This document shows positions 24,910 to 36,200 of a DNA stretch of 64,000 nucleotides, piece by piece. The notes under the pieces are model-generated. The model ran no database searches, had not been told where the DNA came from, and saw only the letters and a list, made by a program, of their open reading frames with translations. Position 1 is the first letter of the stretch. Every line of letters begins with the position of its first letter. This DNA is from Lanius collurio. Taxonomy: Eukaryota; Chordata; Aves; Passeriformes; Laniidae. A program made the position numbers and the translations under genes. The stretch covers positions 18,215,730-18,279,729 of the forward strand of contig JACBWW010000008.1 of assembly GCA_020086605.1 (NCBI GenBank). Direction: 5' to 3'.

Positions 24910-25669
24910 AAAAAGTGTATTTTTTGAGAATTTTCTCTCGCAATGGTGAACTGTTTGTTAAAAGTTTCAAAAACTTTCAGAACAATTTTTTTCCCCCTTT
25001 AAATTATTACCAGTTGGAATTTTCCTTATCTGTCATTCTTCTTTGACTCAGAGAATATTACCATAGCTTTAGATGATTAAACTGAAAATAATTTTTAGTA
25101 ATGCTTAAACAGAATATTTAATTAGAGTCTCACCTTCAGAGGCTTCTAAGATCTATGGTGGTTGCTTTAAATGCTCAACTCTTGGCATGAAATTACAGTG
25201 AGCAAGAAAGAAAGATGGGAGTTGGGACACCTGAGAAAATGTAAGATGAAGTTTCTCCTGTTTTTATTCAAGAGGTGTATAGTTTCAAATCTCTGATTAC
25301 TATTTAAAAAAAAAAATTATTATCAGTATTTGACACTCAGTTCTTCCAAAAGGTAGATAACTTGTAGGGAATCACACATACTGTGGGAAAGAAACTATTT
25401 GAATGCGAAGCTTTTTGTTCCCTGTAGAGGTTTGAATAAATATTTTAGATAGCAGTGTGCTAATCTCATGATAAAAATACTTTATGCTTTTAAAACCAGA
25501 AATTATTTAAATCCTTGATTTTTTTGACTGCAATAATTTCTCAATAATTATATTAAAGTGCAAATAAAATTTATTAGAAACTAAGTTACGGAAAGGAATC
25601 AAAAGAGTTATCAAATTAACATTATGAGTATTTTCTTAGATGGTGGGTGTTTTTTTGCCTTCATTGTAG
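24910..25669. other. Intron end before the D7 exon, with polypyrimidine tract and acceptor
   Basis: AT-rich. The last 30 bases form a T-rich tract ending TTCATTGTAG at 25669. A second AG (TTTCAG, 25676) lies seven bases further and would shift the frame, so the first acceptor is preferred. Confidence 0.8.
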
Positions 25670-25905
25670 GTTTCAGAAGAAGCTCTCCATCACAGCACTG
25701 AGGATGATGAGTCTTCCCAGGGAATGGAGCCCTATCTTGTGCGGAGATTGTCGTCCCGTAACATTCAGCTTCCCCCGCTGGCTTTCCGCCAGTTAGAACA
25801 GGCAGACTGGGATAAAAAGAGTGATGCTGAGAATATCCCAAGGCCCATGACCCTTCCACTGAGGATGCCTCCTCTGATTGCCATTACAGCTGCTGAGTCC
25901 AGCAG
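25670..25905 (+). CDS. PDE4D: PDE4D, PDE4D7-specific coding exon (internal, partial gene)
   Basis: This exon encodes 78 codons plus two bases of the unique N-terminal region of PDE4D7, a long isoform of the cAMP-specific phosphodiesterase that hydrolyses cAMP to AMP. Segments such as GMEPYLVRRLS, RNIQLPPLAFRQLEQAD and LPLIAIT-like text match human PDE4D7 almost residue for residue. A polypyrimidine tract and TTGTAG precede 25670, and the donor is AG|GTAAGG at 25906. In the human protein 14 residues from an earlier exon come first; adding 14 places the Ser of RRLS (exon residue 28) at 42, the known PKA site. An acidic run follows SEEALHH. Two extra residues lie in the QAD-to-ENI segment compared with human. 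The exon ends with AG of a split codon. Human D3 and D5 end in Cys at the same junction (TG plus T or C), so the bird residue is probably Ser where human D7 has Gly. The shared UCR1 and catalytic exons, and the exon with the D7 start codon, are outside the window or not found. Confidence 0.95.
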
Positions 25906-27296
25906 GTAAGGTCCAGCAATTTGTTATTTATTCAACATTCCCTGTGGCAGGTGCAGAGCTGCAGATGCTGCTTCTAGGAGAGAAGTCTATTTCTTCTCTG
26001 AATCCCCTAAATGAAAAAGTTGAATAAAGTAGCTGTAAATTTATGCCTCACACTTGGTATTAATGCTTGTAAAACTTTTGGTCATATCTAGTAAAGCAAA
26101 CTGTAGAAAACATTTTCTCTGAACATTATTAATACTTTATATTCTGAAAGAAGGTTTCTGGAGGCTTGATTTACCGTTTATGACGATGAAGAGGAGGAGG
26201 TAGAGGATGAAAGGAGCTTTTGATATATGGAATTCTTTTTTAAATGATACAATTTCAAAATTAGTTTCAAGAAATCCTGAGGGGATTTTGCTTGTCCTAG
26301 TATATCTACATTATTTGTAACATAAAAGGCTTGAATTTATTTGGTTATAGTGATTCCTATTGTAGTTTCTTCATATTACATGTGTGACTTTTTGTATAAT
26401 ACGTATTTTCTAAAGTAAACTTTCCTGTTCTTAATTTTTTTGATAGCGTCCTATTTTTACTCCTTATTTTTTCCAAAATATAAAGTGTTCATTATAAAAT
26501 ATTTGCTTACTATGCTGAAGGCAGTGCAGCTGTTTGGTAATAATATATAAGGACAAGGTAACATGAACACACTGAGATCTAAAATGCATTACTTGAGAAT
26601 TTTAGAACATATTTCCTGAGAGAATACTATATTTTGAATAATCTAGTTATGAAAAGAATGTAGGACTTGTAGTACAAGAGTAAATCCATGAATACTCATT
26701 AGGGAGTTTAGTCAAAAAAGGCAGCCAATATTAACATTGAATTTAATATCACTTCCCATATCTTATTTCCTCCTAGATATCTTTATTTTTTGAAGAAGTT
26801 AGACTCCTTCTTGAAATACACTCACAGAAATACAAACTACATGCATAAAAGCATGTAAGCATTTAGATTGTTTCCAAATGAAAATATTATTTGGAAAGTT
26901 AAATATAATGAAATTTAGTGATGTTTTGAAGATAGATTGGTGTCTTGAATTTTTTTTTTATCTTCTTGGAGAGAAGATTTATCTATGGGAGGAAAATAAC
27001 TGCAATGGTTCTAGTAACACTGAATGAGAAAAATAAAAGGTGTGATCTGGATGTGAAACATTGGAAAGATTAGAAAGCAGAAATAAAAACATTGTCTGAT
27101 GAAAATGGCTCAGTGATTATAAATTTCTGGAGACTGTTATTTTCTAGGTTAGATTCAAATACACCAGAGAAAGACAGTTCGAAGGTTACTCAAATAACAG
27201 ATCTAAAACCTTGTGGTTACTATGCGTATCTATCTGCTGAACTCAGAGAATGATTGCTTCTCTGAGAGGCTTCTCTGTGGGCATGAATCTCTCCGC

Positions 27297-27322
27297 AGCA
27301 GTAGGAGATAGCAGTAGGAGAT
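27297..27322 (+). repeat. 13-bp direct tandem duplication
   Basis: AGCAGTAGGAGAT occurs twice in a row. A small local duplication in intron. Confidence 0.85.
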
Positions 27323-28639
27323 AACTCTGTCTATGCCACTTATTCCTGTGGTTGGTAGGAATGTGTTTTGAAGCTGGACAAAACAAGATTTATTCTGAGA
27401 GTGACAGGGAAACAGTAGACAGACGTTGAATGGAATTGCTGGGCTGTTTAAACAAATAAACTAAATCTAAACACAACAGCAAAAGCAATTGTAATTTTGA
27501 TCTTACATTGTAATATAAAATCTTTAGCTTTTATGATTCTGTCTTAGCTAAAGAACAATTACAGTGATACAGGAATAATATTGTTCAGGAAATTAAGTTT
27601 CTCTAGATGTTTAGTGCTATTTTTCGGTTGTTAGTTTTCTCTCAAGCAGCTATGAATTTTCCATTTACATGCTTATTATGCCAGCCAAACATCTGGAGAA
27701 AGCTATCCTTTTATCTGTCTTCTTGTCTGCATGAAAGTACATAAACTTAGGGATCCTATTATGTCTGTGGAAATGCAGCTTACCTCCCTTGCCTTTGAAA
27801 TGTGCAGTTGAGGAGAGGGAATCAAAGTGTGGGTGTGAGCATTCTCTGTCTTCAGTAGGTAAATGAAGCTACAAGAGCATTTAGGTCATTGAAACTCATT
27901 CTGAAGCAGAAGAATTTCACTTCTGAAAACATCCTAAATTATAAATATATGGTTTTGGAAGAAAATGTTAAAAGATTTAAAAGATAGCATTATAAAGCCC
28001 TTATGCTGTGATTTAAATGACTGGAATGTGCAAAATTAAAAACAATGACACTGGTCATTAAATAAAATTTATGTTTTGTTCCTGGACATGGAAATACGCA
28101 TGTGTTTATACACAAATTCCCATTTTCATTCTCCTTTTCTCTCCCATTTTCTCCCTCTTTACGCTGCCACAGGATTGTTTCTGGTTGTGTGTTAGCTTTG
28201 TAGAGGAATTAAAATAAAGCTTATTATTTAAAAAAATCAAACAAAATCCAAACAGCAGCAGAGATTAATAGCTGGAAAGCAATTGTTCAAGAAATTTTTT
28301 CTTAATTTTTCATACTTTGTGAACTCTTACCCTTTTGACTCTGAGACATCACAATGCCTTGCCATTTTTTTCATCCTTCTGATTTCCTTCCATGCATACA
28401 TGGAGCCAGATTCTTAATTTTTTTCATCCAGGTTAGACTGAGACCCTAATAAATATCATCGTTAAGATGAAGAATTTATGTCTCCTATTGAAGTTTCATG
28501 TGCAAAAATGCTTAATGTGCTATAAGCACAAGTGCTTGAAAATTGATAGGCTGACCCTGCAGCTATTATCATCCATTACAATTCTGAAATGTAGTAATTG
28601 CCAGACCTTCTATGGGAAAGACTAGAAACAGGCAGATAT

Positions 28640-28745
28640 TTTAATATTTCATGTTTATTTTAATTTTAACTTTAATTTTTATTTTATTTTTATTATTTTT
28701 AATTTTAGTTTTAGTTTCAGGGTTTTTTATTTTTATTTTATAAGC
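28640..28745 (+). repeat. AT-rich low-complexity tract (TTTTA/TTTTAA units)
   Basis: About 100 bases made almost only of TTTTA-type pentamers and hexamers, broken by one TTTCAGGG. Simple sequence with no gene signal. Confidence 0.85.
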
Positions 28746-31545
28746 AATAACCTGTATGTATACAATATTAAATGTGATATTTTACTCTAAACTGGGATAG
28801 CTTGGCTATTTGGGGTGTGGTGTATACTTTGGCCAGTTTTCCTCAAATAACTGTAACTAAATTTACTGATGGTTTTGGTGTAGTGAACAGCTATAATGAC
28901 ATTTAATATGGGTTGCACAGATAAGAAATGATTGACAATAGAATGCTTTTGCTTTCTCCAATGCAGCTGATATTTAAATGGTGGGGGACTGTTATGTATG
29001 GGAAGAGGAGATTTAAGGTATTTATCTTACCTACTTTGTAATAACTATTTCAAAGTTTTACTTACCTCTGTATTTGACCAAGAGCCGCAACTCCCACACT
29101 GATTCCATATTCTGGCAAATATTTATATTATGTAGCATGTGTGATACCATATATTTTATTTCTTCTTTCAAACCCTAGGACTTGTGATTTAGGATAATTG
29201 ATCAAATATCTCTGTAATTATGGTATAGATTTGTCCAAAGCTCCATGAAATATGATTAAAGTCTTTTCAGTCACCTTTGTTTTGGAAACAATCTCTTCAT
29301 TGTCTAACTCTGAAGAAGAGATGGTTATGAGAAAGTGGGAAGAGACATGGCACATGTGTGCCATGGCACATACACCTACCCTTTCCATGGTACAGATTCA
29401 AGGTGTCAGAGATTGAAGCATTTCTTTGGTTTCCCTTTTAAGAATCGCTTTTTCAGTGGAAAAAGGACTATCCTGGTTCTTGCTATGATACTTCTGTCCT
29501 CTTAACACATGTGACTGATAAATCCTGATGGGAAATGTCATGTTGCTTGCATGCAAATGCCAGAAATATGAGTATAAAAAACACTTGAAGATTTCATGAA
29601 AAACATTATTTGAAAGCAAAAAATTGTTTTGGAACACAAAATTGCTTAGAAAGGTTTTCATAACAAAAGTATGTAAAATAACCTGGTGTTTCATTTAGTT
29701 ATGTGATTTGGTATGTATAGTGTCTCTTCTTACTATTTATTCTAGTCTTTGCTCAAACATCATTTGGGAGAGATTATTTTAATTGTACAGCATAAAATCT
29801 ATTTTAAATCACTTTTGTATTGCTTATGTACAACTGAGAGTGTGCATATTAGTGTGTTTATGAAACTCCAGGGAACTATAAGAAAAATTTACATGGCAGC
29901 TAATTTCTGAAGTATCTTTTTTTGCAATGTTCCTTCTGTCTTAATTTATGTTTTTCCTTAATTTAAGTTCTGTGGATTAGATAGTCACCATACTGCTTAA
30001 AAACTTCTGTGTTTTATTATCCACTAAAGAGGCAATCAACACTCTCTATATTGGAAATCAGATGAAAACTTGATTTAAAATTATCCCCAGGCCCTTTAAA
30101 GACAAACTTAAAAATTTTAATACCTGTTTTTGAAAAGAAATATTAGCAAATTGTTATTAGCATCATCACTGTAAGTTTGATACTACAGTAATACAGAATG
30201 AGACTCTAGTTTCAAGCTAAATGTGTCTTACTGCGTACCACTTGCTTTCTTATTATCTTTTTCATGCCCAAGGAATACCTCAAAGACTAGATTCTGTCCT
30301 CTGTAGTCAGGGCAAGAAAAGCTTTTTCAAATGTCAGAAACTGAAATATGTGAATCCTGAGCCATAATTCTGCAGTTATTTGCTTACTGTACCAGTAAAC
30401 TATTTTTAAAAGAATAGCTAGGATGCTAATTTTTTTTTTATTTTTTTAAGCAAATGAGTGTTGGAGAGAGATCATAAAAACAATAAGATTTGACCTTAGC
30501 CAAGTAACACACAATAAAAACAAAAGTTGGGAAAAGCTGCTCTTCAGGTCTAGTTATTTGGAACTCAGTAGAGTAGTGTATGTAGTGAAAATAAGTGGAA
30601 ACTATGGTTTACAGACTTCTGAAAGAAAAAGAAAGTGAAAAAAAGGAAAAATTGTTATTTACTTTATTTTTAAACTCAGAATTATGACCTTGAGCCTGCC
30701 AAGTAGTAACTTTTCTCAGAAAGCTTCTCATGGCTCTGGGCTCTCTTCAACAGCATCTGTGTTCCCTGATTCACCTGCTAGTCAGGAATAATGAAGAGCA
30801 ACACAATAATTCTTAGTCGGTTTTTTTTGCATACTTCTTTATTTCAAAAGCATTATAAACATGAGAAAATCCTCACGATACCTTTGGGTAATCTTTTCAG
30901 TTAGTGAAAACAGTGTTTTTTTCATTTTATGCATAGGAAAGCTTGCATGCAAAGGGGTAGCACAGCCAAGGCTGAAGAACAAGCTGGGAATCAAACTATG
31001 AAGAGAATTCAAGAGTTTTTGACTCCTGGTTTTGTGTCTGCTTTATACTACCTGTTAGAAAGTGTAGGATAGATCTTGGGGGAAAAAAAAATGCCTTACA
31101 TTTATCTCAACCTTTAAACTAAACCTATTATGTCAAGGAGAATTGTACTGATCAGGTCTTGGAAGGTTTTTAATTGTTAGTACTAGGAGTTAAACACATC
31201 ACTGTTGTTATGCATCCAGACTAACATTGAACCTGTATTTCTGTCGTACTTATTCAGTCACATCAATCTCTGACTGCAGTATTTGTCATGAAGAAAACCA
31301 TATTTAATTACTTGGAAACCAAAATTGAGTCAGCATTTAAATGCACATTTCTCAGTGGGAAAAATTAGTAGGAATTTTTGAGGGTAAGTTGATGCTAGTG
31401 ATGCCATGAAGATTTTTTGCTTTTTATTTTATACCCCTTTCATGCCTTTTGCAGCTTCAGTTCCTGATGTTTTTGCCTGCATTCCTGGACTTGTTTGTTA
31501 GACTAGGAGACTAAATATTTCAGAAGCTTTGTAAGTAGAAGTCAA

Positions 31546-31875
31546 TGTGCCCCAGTCCCCAAGGTCCTCTGTGGAACACACTCTGTAAACTAAGATAGAA
31601 CCATCCAGGGGAAGGGTCCTTGGGGAGGGGAGCTCACTCGAGCCTCTCATTGGGGAATTTTGATAGATATGCTAATTAGTAAGTCCTATAATGTGATACC
31701 AGATCTTTCTGGGGGACATTTGATATGGGCACTGGTGGGTGCATTGGGGTGCATTTGCGGGTGCACTTCAGTGCACCTGACCTGGGTGTGTGCACCTAAA
31801 AATCCTTAAAATAAACACCAAGGTAAAATCCCTTTTTCCCCTTCTAACCATGTCCGACTCTTGACTTTAACACCA
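31546..31875 (+). mobile_element. Probable ERV LTR (solo), sense
   Basis: Starts TGTGCCCCAGTCCCC, carries AATAAACACC at about 31809, then a CT-rich U5-like segment ending GACTTTAACACCA. The arrangement is that of a short LTR. GTGCA words are repeated several times at 31737-31797, including a near-perfect hairpin GGTGCACT/AGTGCACC. Flanks do not show a target duplication, so one border may be wrong or decayed. Confidence 0.6.
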
Positions 31876-32654
31876 GGAAAAGGCATCACTAGAAGCTTTC
31901 ATGTTTTTGGCCTCCAAGCTTTGGCTTTTAAGACAATCTTCTGATGAACGGTGTCCACAATTTCTATGGTGCTATATGGATCCTGGAACAATTTTGGAGA
32001 ACAATATAAAAAAAATTCTGTTAGTCAAGACCTTCACTGACTGTATGTTTAAGAGATGTAAGCAAGCTGTGAAGATGACAGGTCCTGTACCAGAACACTT
32101 ACTTGTATAATAATATTTTTTAGTACCTGTGGATAGCTTCAGAGTTACAATTACCTCCAACCCCTCGTCTCCCAAAGAAAAGGATTTTTTAAACTAATGT
32201 CTAGTATTAAGTGAATGATTTAGATCTGATGCACAGGTGGAGGACTAGGAGGACAGCAGGTAGTGTGTACAGTCCAGCACTGACTATTTTGAAATCCTTT
32301 TTAAAAATTGGAATTTTGATCAACTTTTGCTGTTATATTCAACAATTGTAAAATTTCTAATTTTTCAATTTGATGTAATTATTTATATAGCACAGACTGG
32401 AAACAGATATTACTGTAAGTTGTAGATGTATAGTCTATTTGTGAATGTATTTTCTACTTTAAGAAAGAATGTACAGTTATTGTTTAAAATATGTATTTTG
32501 AAACAGTTACTTTCAAACAATAGATAAATCAGAAAAAATCTAAAACCATATTATGTGGTTCCAGGAACTTAAACCTAACTTGATCTTTCCCCACAGTGGG
32601 TGGTATCTCTACTTCTAAAAACTTTGCTTCTGGACAAGTTGACCTGGGAGGCCT

Positions 32655-33280
32655 GAGAACAGACCCTATCAGGAAAATAAAGAAAAGAAGGGTTTGAATA
32701 CTTCAGCATTTTCCTTGTCCTTTTTCACATGCTTTGTTACTCCATTCAGCAGCAGGCCCATGTTAACCTTTTTCTTATTTTTGTCTTTGATGTACCTTTT
32801 GGTTGCCTGTGGAGGTGCCTTCCCCTGAAATCCTGGGGGAGGGACCCTGCAAGGGTCCCTGTCCCCATGTCATGTGTGCCCCATACCTGCTCCTGATTGC
32901 TTGGTTTGGGTGCCCAGGGCCCAGGAAGAGAGCAGGGTCCCATGACTGGGGTCTGCCTGGGAACTCCAGCCATGTGGCTGGAGGAATAAATCATCTCTGA
33001 ACATCTAAAGAAATATCGCTTCATCTTTCCTTCCAAGTCCATCGCCGTCTTATACTTGTTGTAAGGATTCCCCTCATTACAACAGTTGCCCTTCATCTCT
33101 GTTGCCAGGTTAAATCTTGAGTTGAGGTTTGGATTGATTAATGCCATGCCTGAAAACCCAGGGGAGACTTCTGTATTCCTCCTTAGAAATTATTTATTTT
33201 TCTACTTCCTGCACTTCTTTTTCATCTCTATCAGAGGTTCACTGTTAAGCAACTTGGCATCCTTCTATTGTTTCTAAACC
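32655..33280 (-). mobile_element. CR1 LINE fragment, antisense, split by a nested LTR
   Basis: Bases 32655-32807 and 33085-33280 form one continuous antisense CR1 ORF2 segment once the LTR is left out. The minus-strand reading around 33130-33090 gives NLATEMKGN, and on the other side of the LTR it gives QPKGTSKTKIRK. This resembles the CR1 reverse-transcriptase entry region (NLARDVKDNKKG...). It is decayed by stops elsewhere. Confidence 0.85.
32808..33084 (+). mobile_element. Solo ERV LTR, 277 bp, with exact 6-bp target duplication, nested in CR1
   Basis: The element starts TGTGGAGGTGCC and ends CCTCATTACAACA. It is flanked on both sides by GTTGCC (32802-32807 and 33085-33090). An AATAAA polyadenylation signal lies at about 32985, followed by a short R-U5 segment. 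A 6-bp duplication fits beta-like (ERVK class) avian elements, but the family is inferred. No internal retroviral region remains, so this is a solo LTR left by recombination. Confidence 0.88.
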
Positions 33281-36200
33281 CTGAATCACAGTTTACCTAT
33301 CATACAAGAGGAAAGTGAGTCAATGGCTGATTACACAGTATTTTTATGATTAAAGTACTATTTTAAAATTCAATTTTTATTAAATTCCTGTATGAATTCC
33401 ATAAAAGGGGGAGGGGATTTTTAGTATGACTATACTCTTCTTTATTTTTGCATTCACATAATTTTCTTAGTATTAAACAGGGTAGGAAAGACTGTTTTTT
33501 TGTACCATAGGTTATTTGATTGTTTAAAGAGACAGCTTATTTGCTGAATGACCCCTTTAAAATATTTCTCTTGGTGATTCCTCTTAGTCTGTTGAACAGT
33601 TGTCTGCTTAGATTGTTATTGGTAATGTCTACATTTACAATGGCTCACCTTAGGAGTAGCTCAAAAGTAAAATACTGCTTCTAATGGGTTAAAGTTTCAG
33701 TGAGGTGGGGGAAGGCTGGGCATTCATTAAGACAGCTTTACTTTCCGTACCATTAGTAGCTGATGTAATATTTTTTTAATATTAGTATTGTTGTCTATTA
33801 AAGTATTTTTTAAAAGATTTGTGCTTTTCAGGTCTTATATGGGTTTTTTTGGTGTTGTTAATCAGCAAAGTAGTTATTTTGTTAAAATACTTCTTTGGGC
33901 AGTCAATCAAACCCGAATCCACACACTTTTCAAAATTGTGCAAAATTGAAAATAGTTATTCACCAATGATAGTGCAATGTGAAAAGTAATGCATAACACA
34001 ATAGTATCTCAATATATACTTCTTCTCTATGTCATATTTACACCAACTTAGAGATGACAAAAGAAAATAGAGAGTTTATCCAGTCAGAGGAATACATCTT
34101 GACAAGGATTTTTTCATGTTGGAAATTATTCTTTCAGATTAGCTTCAGTAGTGAAGATATGTTGGGGTCTCTCTGATTGACATTTCAATCACCTTCACAG
34201 CAGCCGCATATAAATACAAACAGGAAACTGGACTGTCAAAGGTGCATAAATTTAAGGGAAAAAAGAAATCACTTCAAAAGAGTGATCCAGCCAGCAGTTG
34301 TGGGTGAATCCGCCCTTTGGGACAATTTCATCCAAGCTGCCTTGGCCCAGAAGGATATGGTTGATCACTGACGGATAGCACAGAGCAGCTCAGAGGCACC
34401 TGCTGTGGCTGTACAAAGAATGATGCCTAGTCTCTGAGGAGCCAAAGCACACAAGTGAGAAAATCAGATCTGAAACATATTAATTCTGAGCATTTACATG
34501 TTTCTACAGGTCTGTGTGCAGAGCTGCTATTGTATGATCTCTGTTAAGACTGATTACAGTTTTTATTTTTTTCTCATGTGCTTCCTTCTCTAAATTAGCA
34601 AGTGACCAGGAGCTGCACAGGCAAAGAAAGGGTCTGGGTTATGTAGCGAATCAGGAGGTTGTCAGTAGTTCTTACATCTATTACTTCAGAACAATCCTGT
34701 GAAGCATCTGATCACATAATCCATTTATTAGTAAACACAGTTCATAGTAAAAATGGATGCTATTTTATGGCCTTATTCTATTTATAACTTAAAATATCCT
34801 TGGCTAAAAAAATGATCTGAGAGGAAAATGGGTAAATTTTTAGGAGGTTACTTGCCTTTTTAGGTGTATAAATTATGGCTGTCCTGTTCTTTTTTCAAAT
34901 ATTTGCTTGTGGCCAGTGCAAGTTACAGGATACTCTCTAGAAGAACTCTTGGTCTGGCTAAGTGTAGTCATTCTCTCAAAAAATGCATTGTAATAGTTTC
35001 CCTTTTACTAGACCACAGCCATCTGTTAATAATATGCATTCCTTCAGCTTGATTCTGCAGAAATTTCATCCATGTTCAGACTATTGGTTACCATAAATTG
35101 ACTAATACATAAGCATTGTGCATACAGGGCCTTAATTTGTTTTATGATTTATGTTTTTTTAACATATTTCCAGTAACAGTTCACATTACTAGAAAATGAT
35201 GCAGTTAAAGCAGAGTCCAAATGTCACTTTGGAATATGAGCATCTAACAGCTTTCAAAATGGATGTTTAAATAGTGTAAAATATAACAGCCAAGTATACA
35301 TAGAATATTTTAGGTAGTGGTGATGAGGCATTTCACTTGTAGGATTATGTATTGTTGCAATAGCAAAATAAGATTGCACAATGAGAAAGATTTGCCAAAA
35401 TGCTATTTCATTAAATGACATAATTTTTTTGAAACTTTATTTAGAGAAAAAAGATCATTTTGTATTCTTATTGAAGAAACTTAATTTTCTCTTCACTATG
35501 GAGCAGTTTTTAAATTTGAACAATATAATCTCTTATTACGCACAAAGCTTAAATGGAGAAAGTCAGATTTGAATTTATTGAATTTATTTATCAATTCTTT
35601 GATTTCCATTTAAAAATTAAGTGGAAAGTTAATAGAACAGAAAATTATTAATATTCCAGTTTGGAACATAGGGGAATAAATGGGATTCAGAAAAGAGGAA
35701 GTTTTTTCTTCACATTTGGAATCAAAATGATACATTGAAATGATGCAGCATAGAAAGTGATTTCCACAATGTGTATTTCACAATAGGTGTAGTCTCTGAG
35801 AACAGTTTTTTAAGTAAATTCTCTCAACTAGTAACTCAATTTTTCTCTTTCTAGTCTAAGGCTCCAGATTATCTTCTGGTTTCCCTTTCACTTCAGACAA
35901 AGGCTAGACATTAGGTCTCTGAATAAAAAAATGAATCAGATCCTCTTCAGAAAAATATACCATAGTTTATCTTTCTGTAAAATGGTTTCCTTTAAAAGAC
36001 ATAAAGTCTATAAAGTGGAGATTAAAAGAAAGGACTTCAAAACTATCTTGAAAAAATATATGGACAGGTAGTTTTTTGTTATTGTTACAGGAAATAAAAT
36101 AGAAGGGCCAAGCTAAGAAAGGCCGTAACTCCAGTTTTACCTCTTTCCAAGCAGTGAATAGATTTTATGGGATGTTTTTCTTAGATCTGTGTCTTTAGCT

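Larger units (their letters stand above)
25906..31545. other. PDE4D intron between the D7 and D4 exons, first part
   Basis: Starts with donor GTAAGG. AT-rich, with the TTTTA tract at 28.64 kb and a near-palindrome ATGGCACA-TG-TGTGCCAT near 29347. No further gene signal. Confidence 0.7.

Noticed and set aside
26170..26222. Acidic mini-frame (DDEEEEVEDE-like) after the D7 exon
   Set aside because: Too short, with an in-frame stop just upstream, and probably a chance GAG/GAT-rich patch.
32746..33147. 133-codon minus-strand open frame as a gene
   Set aside because: It crosses from decayed CR1 ORF2 into a nested LTR and back; a composite of two mobile elements.
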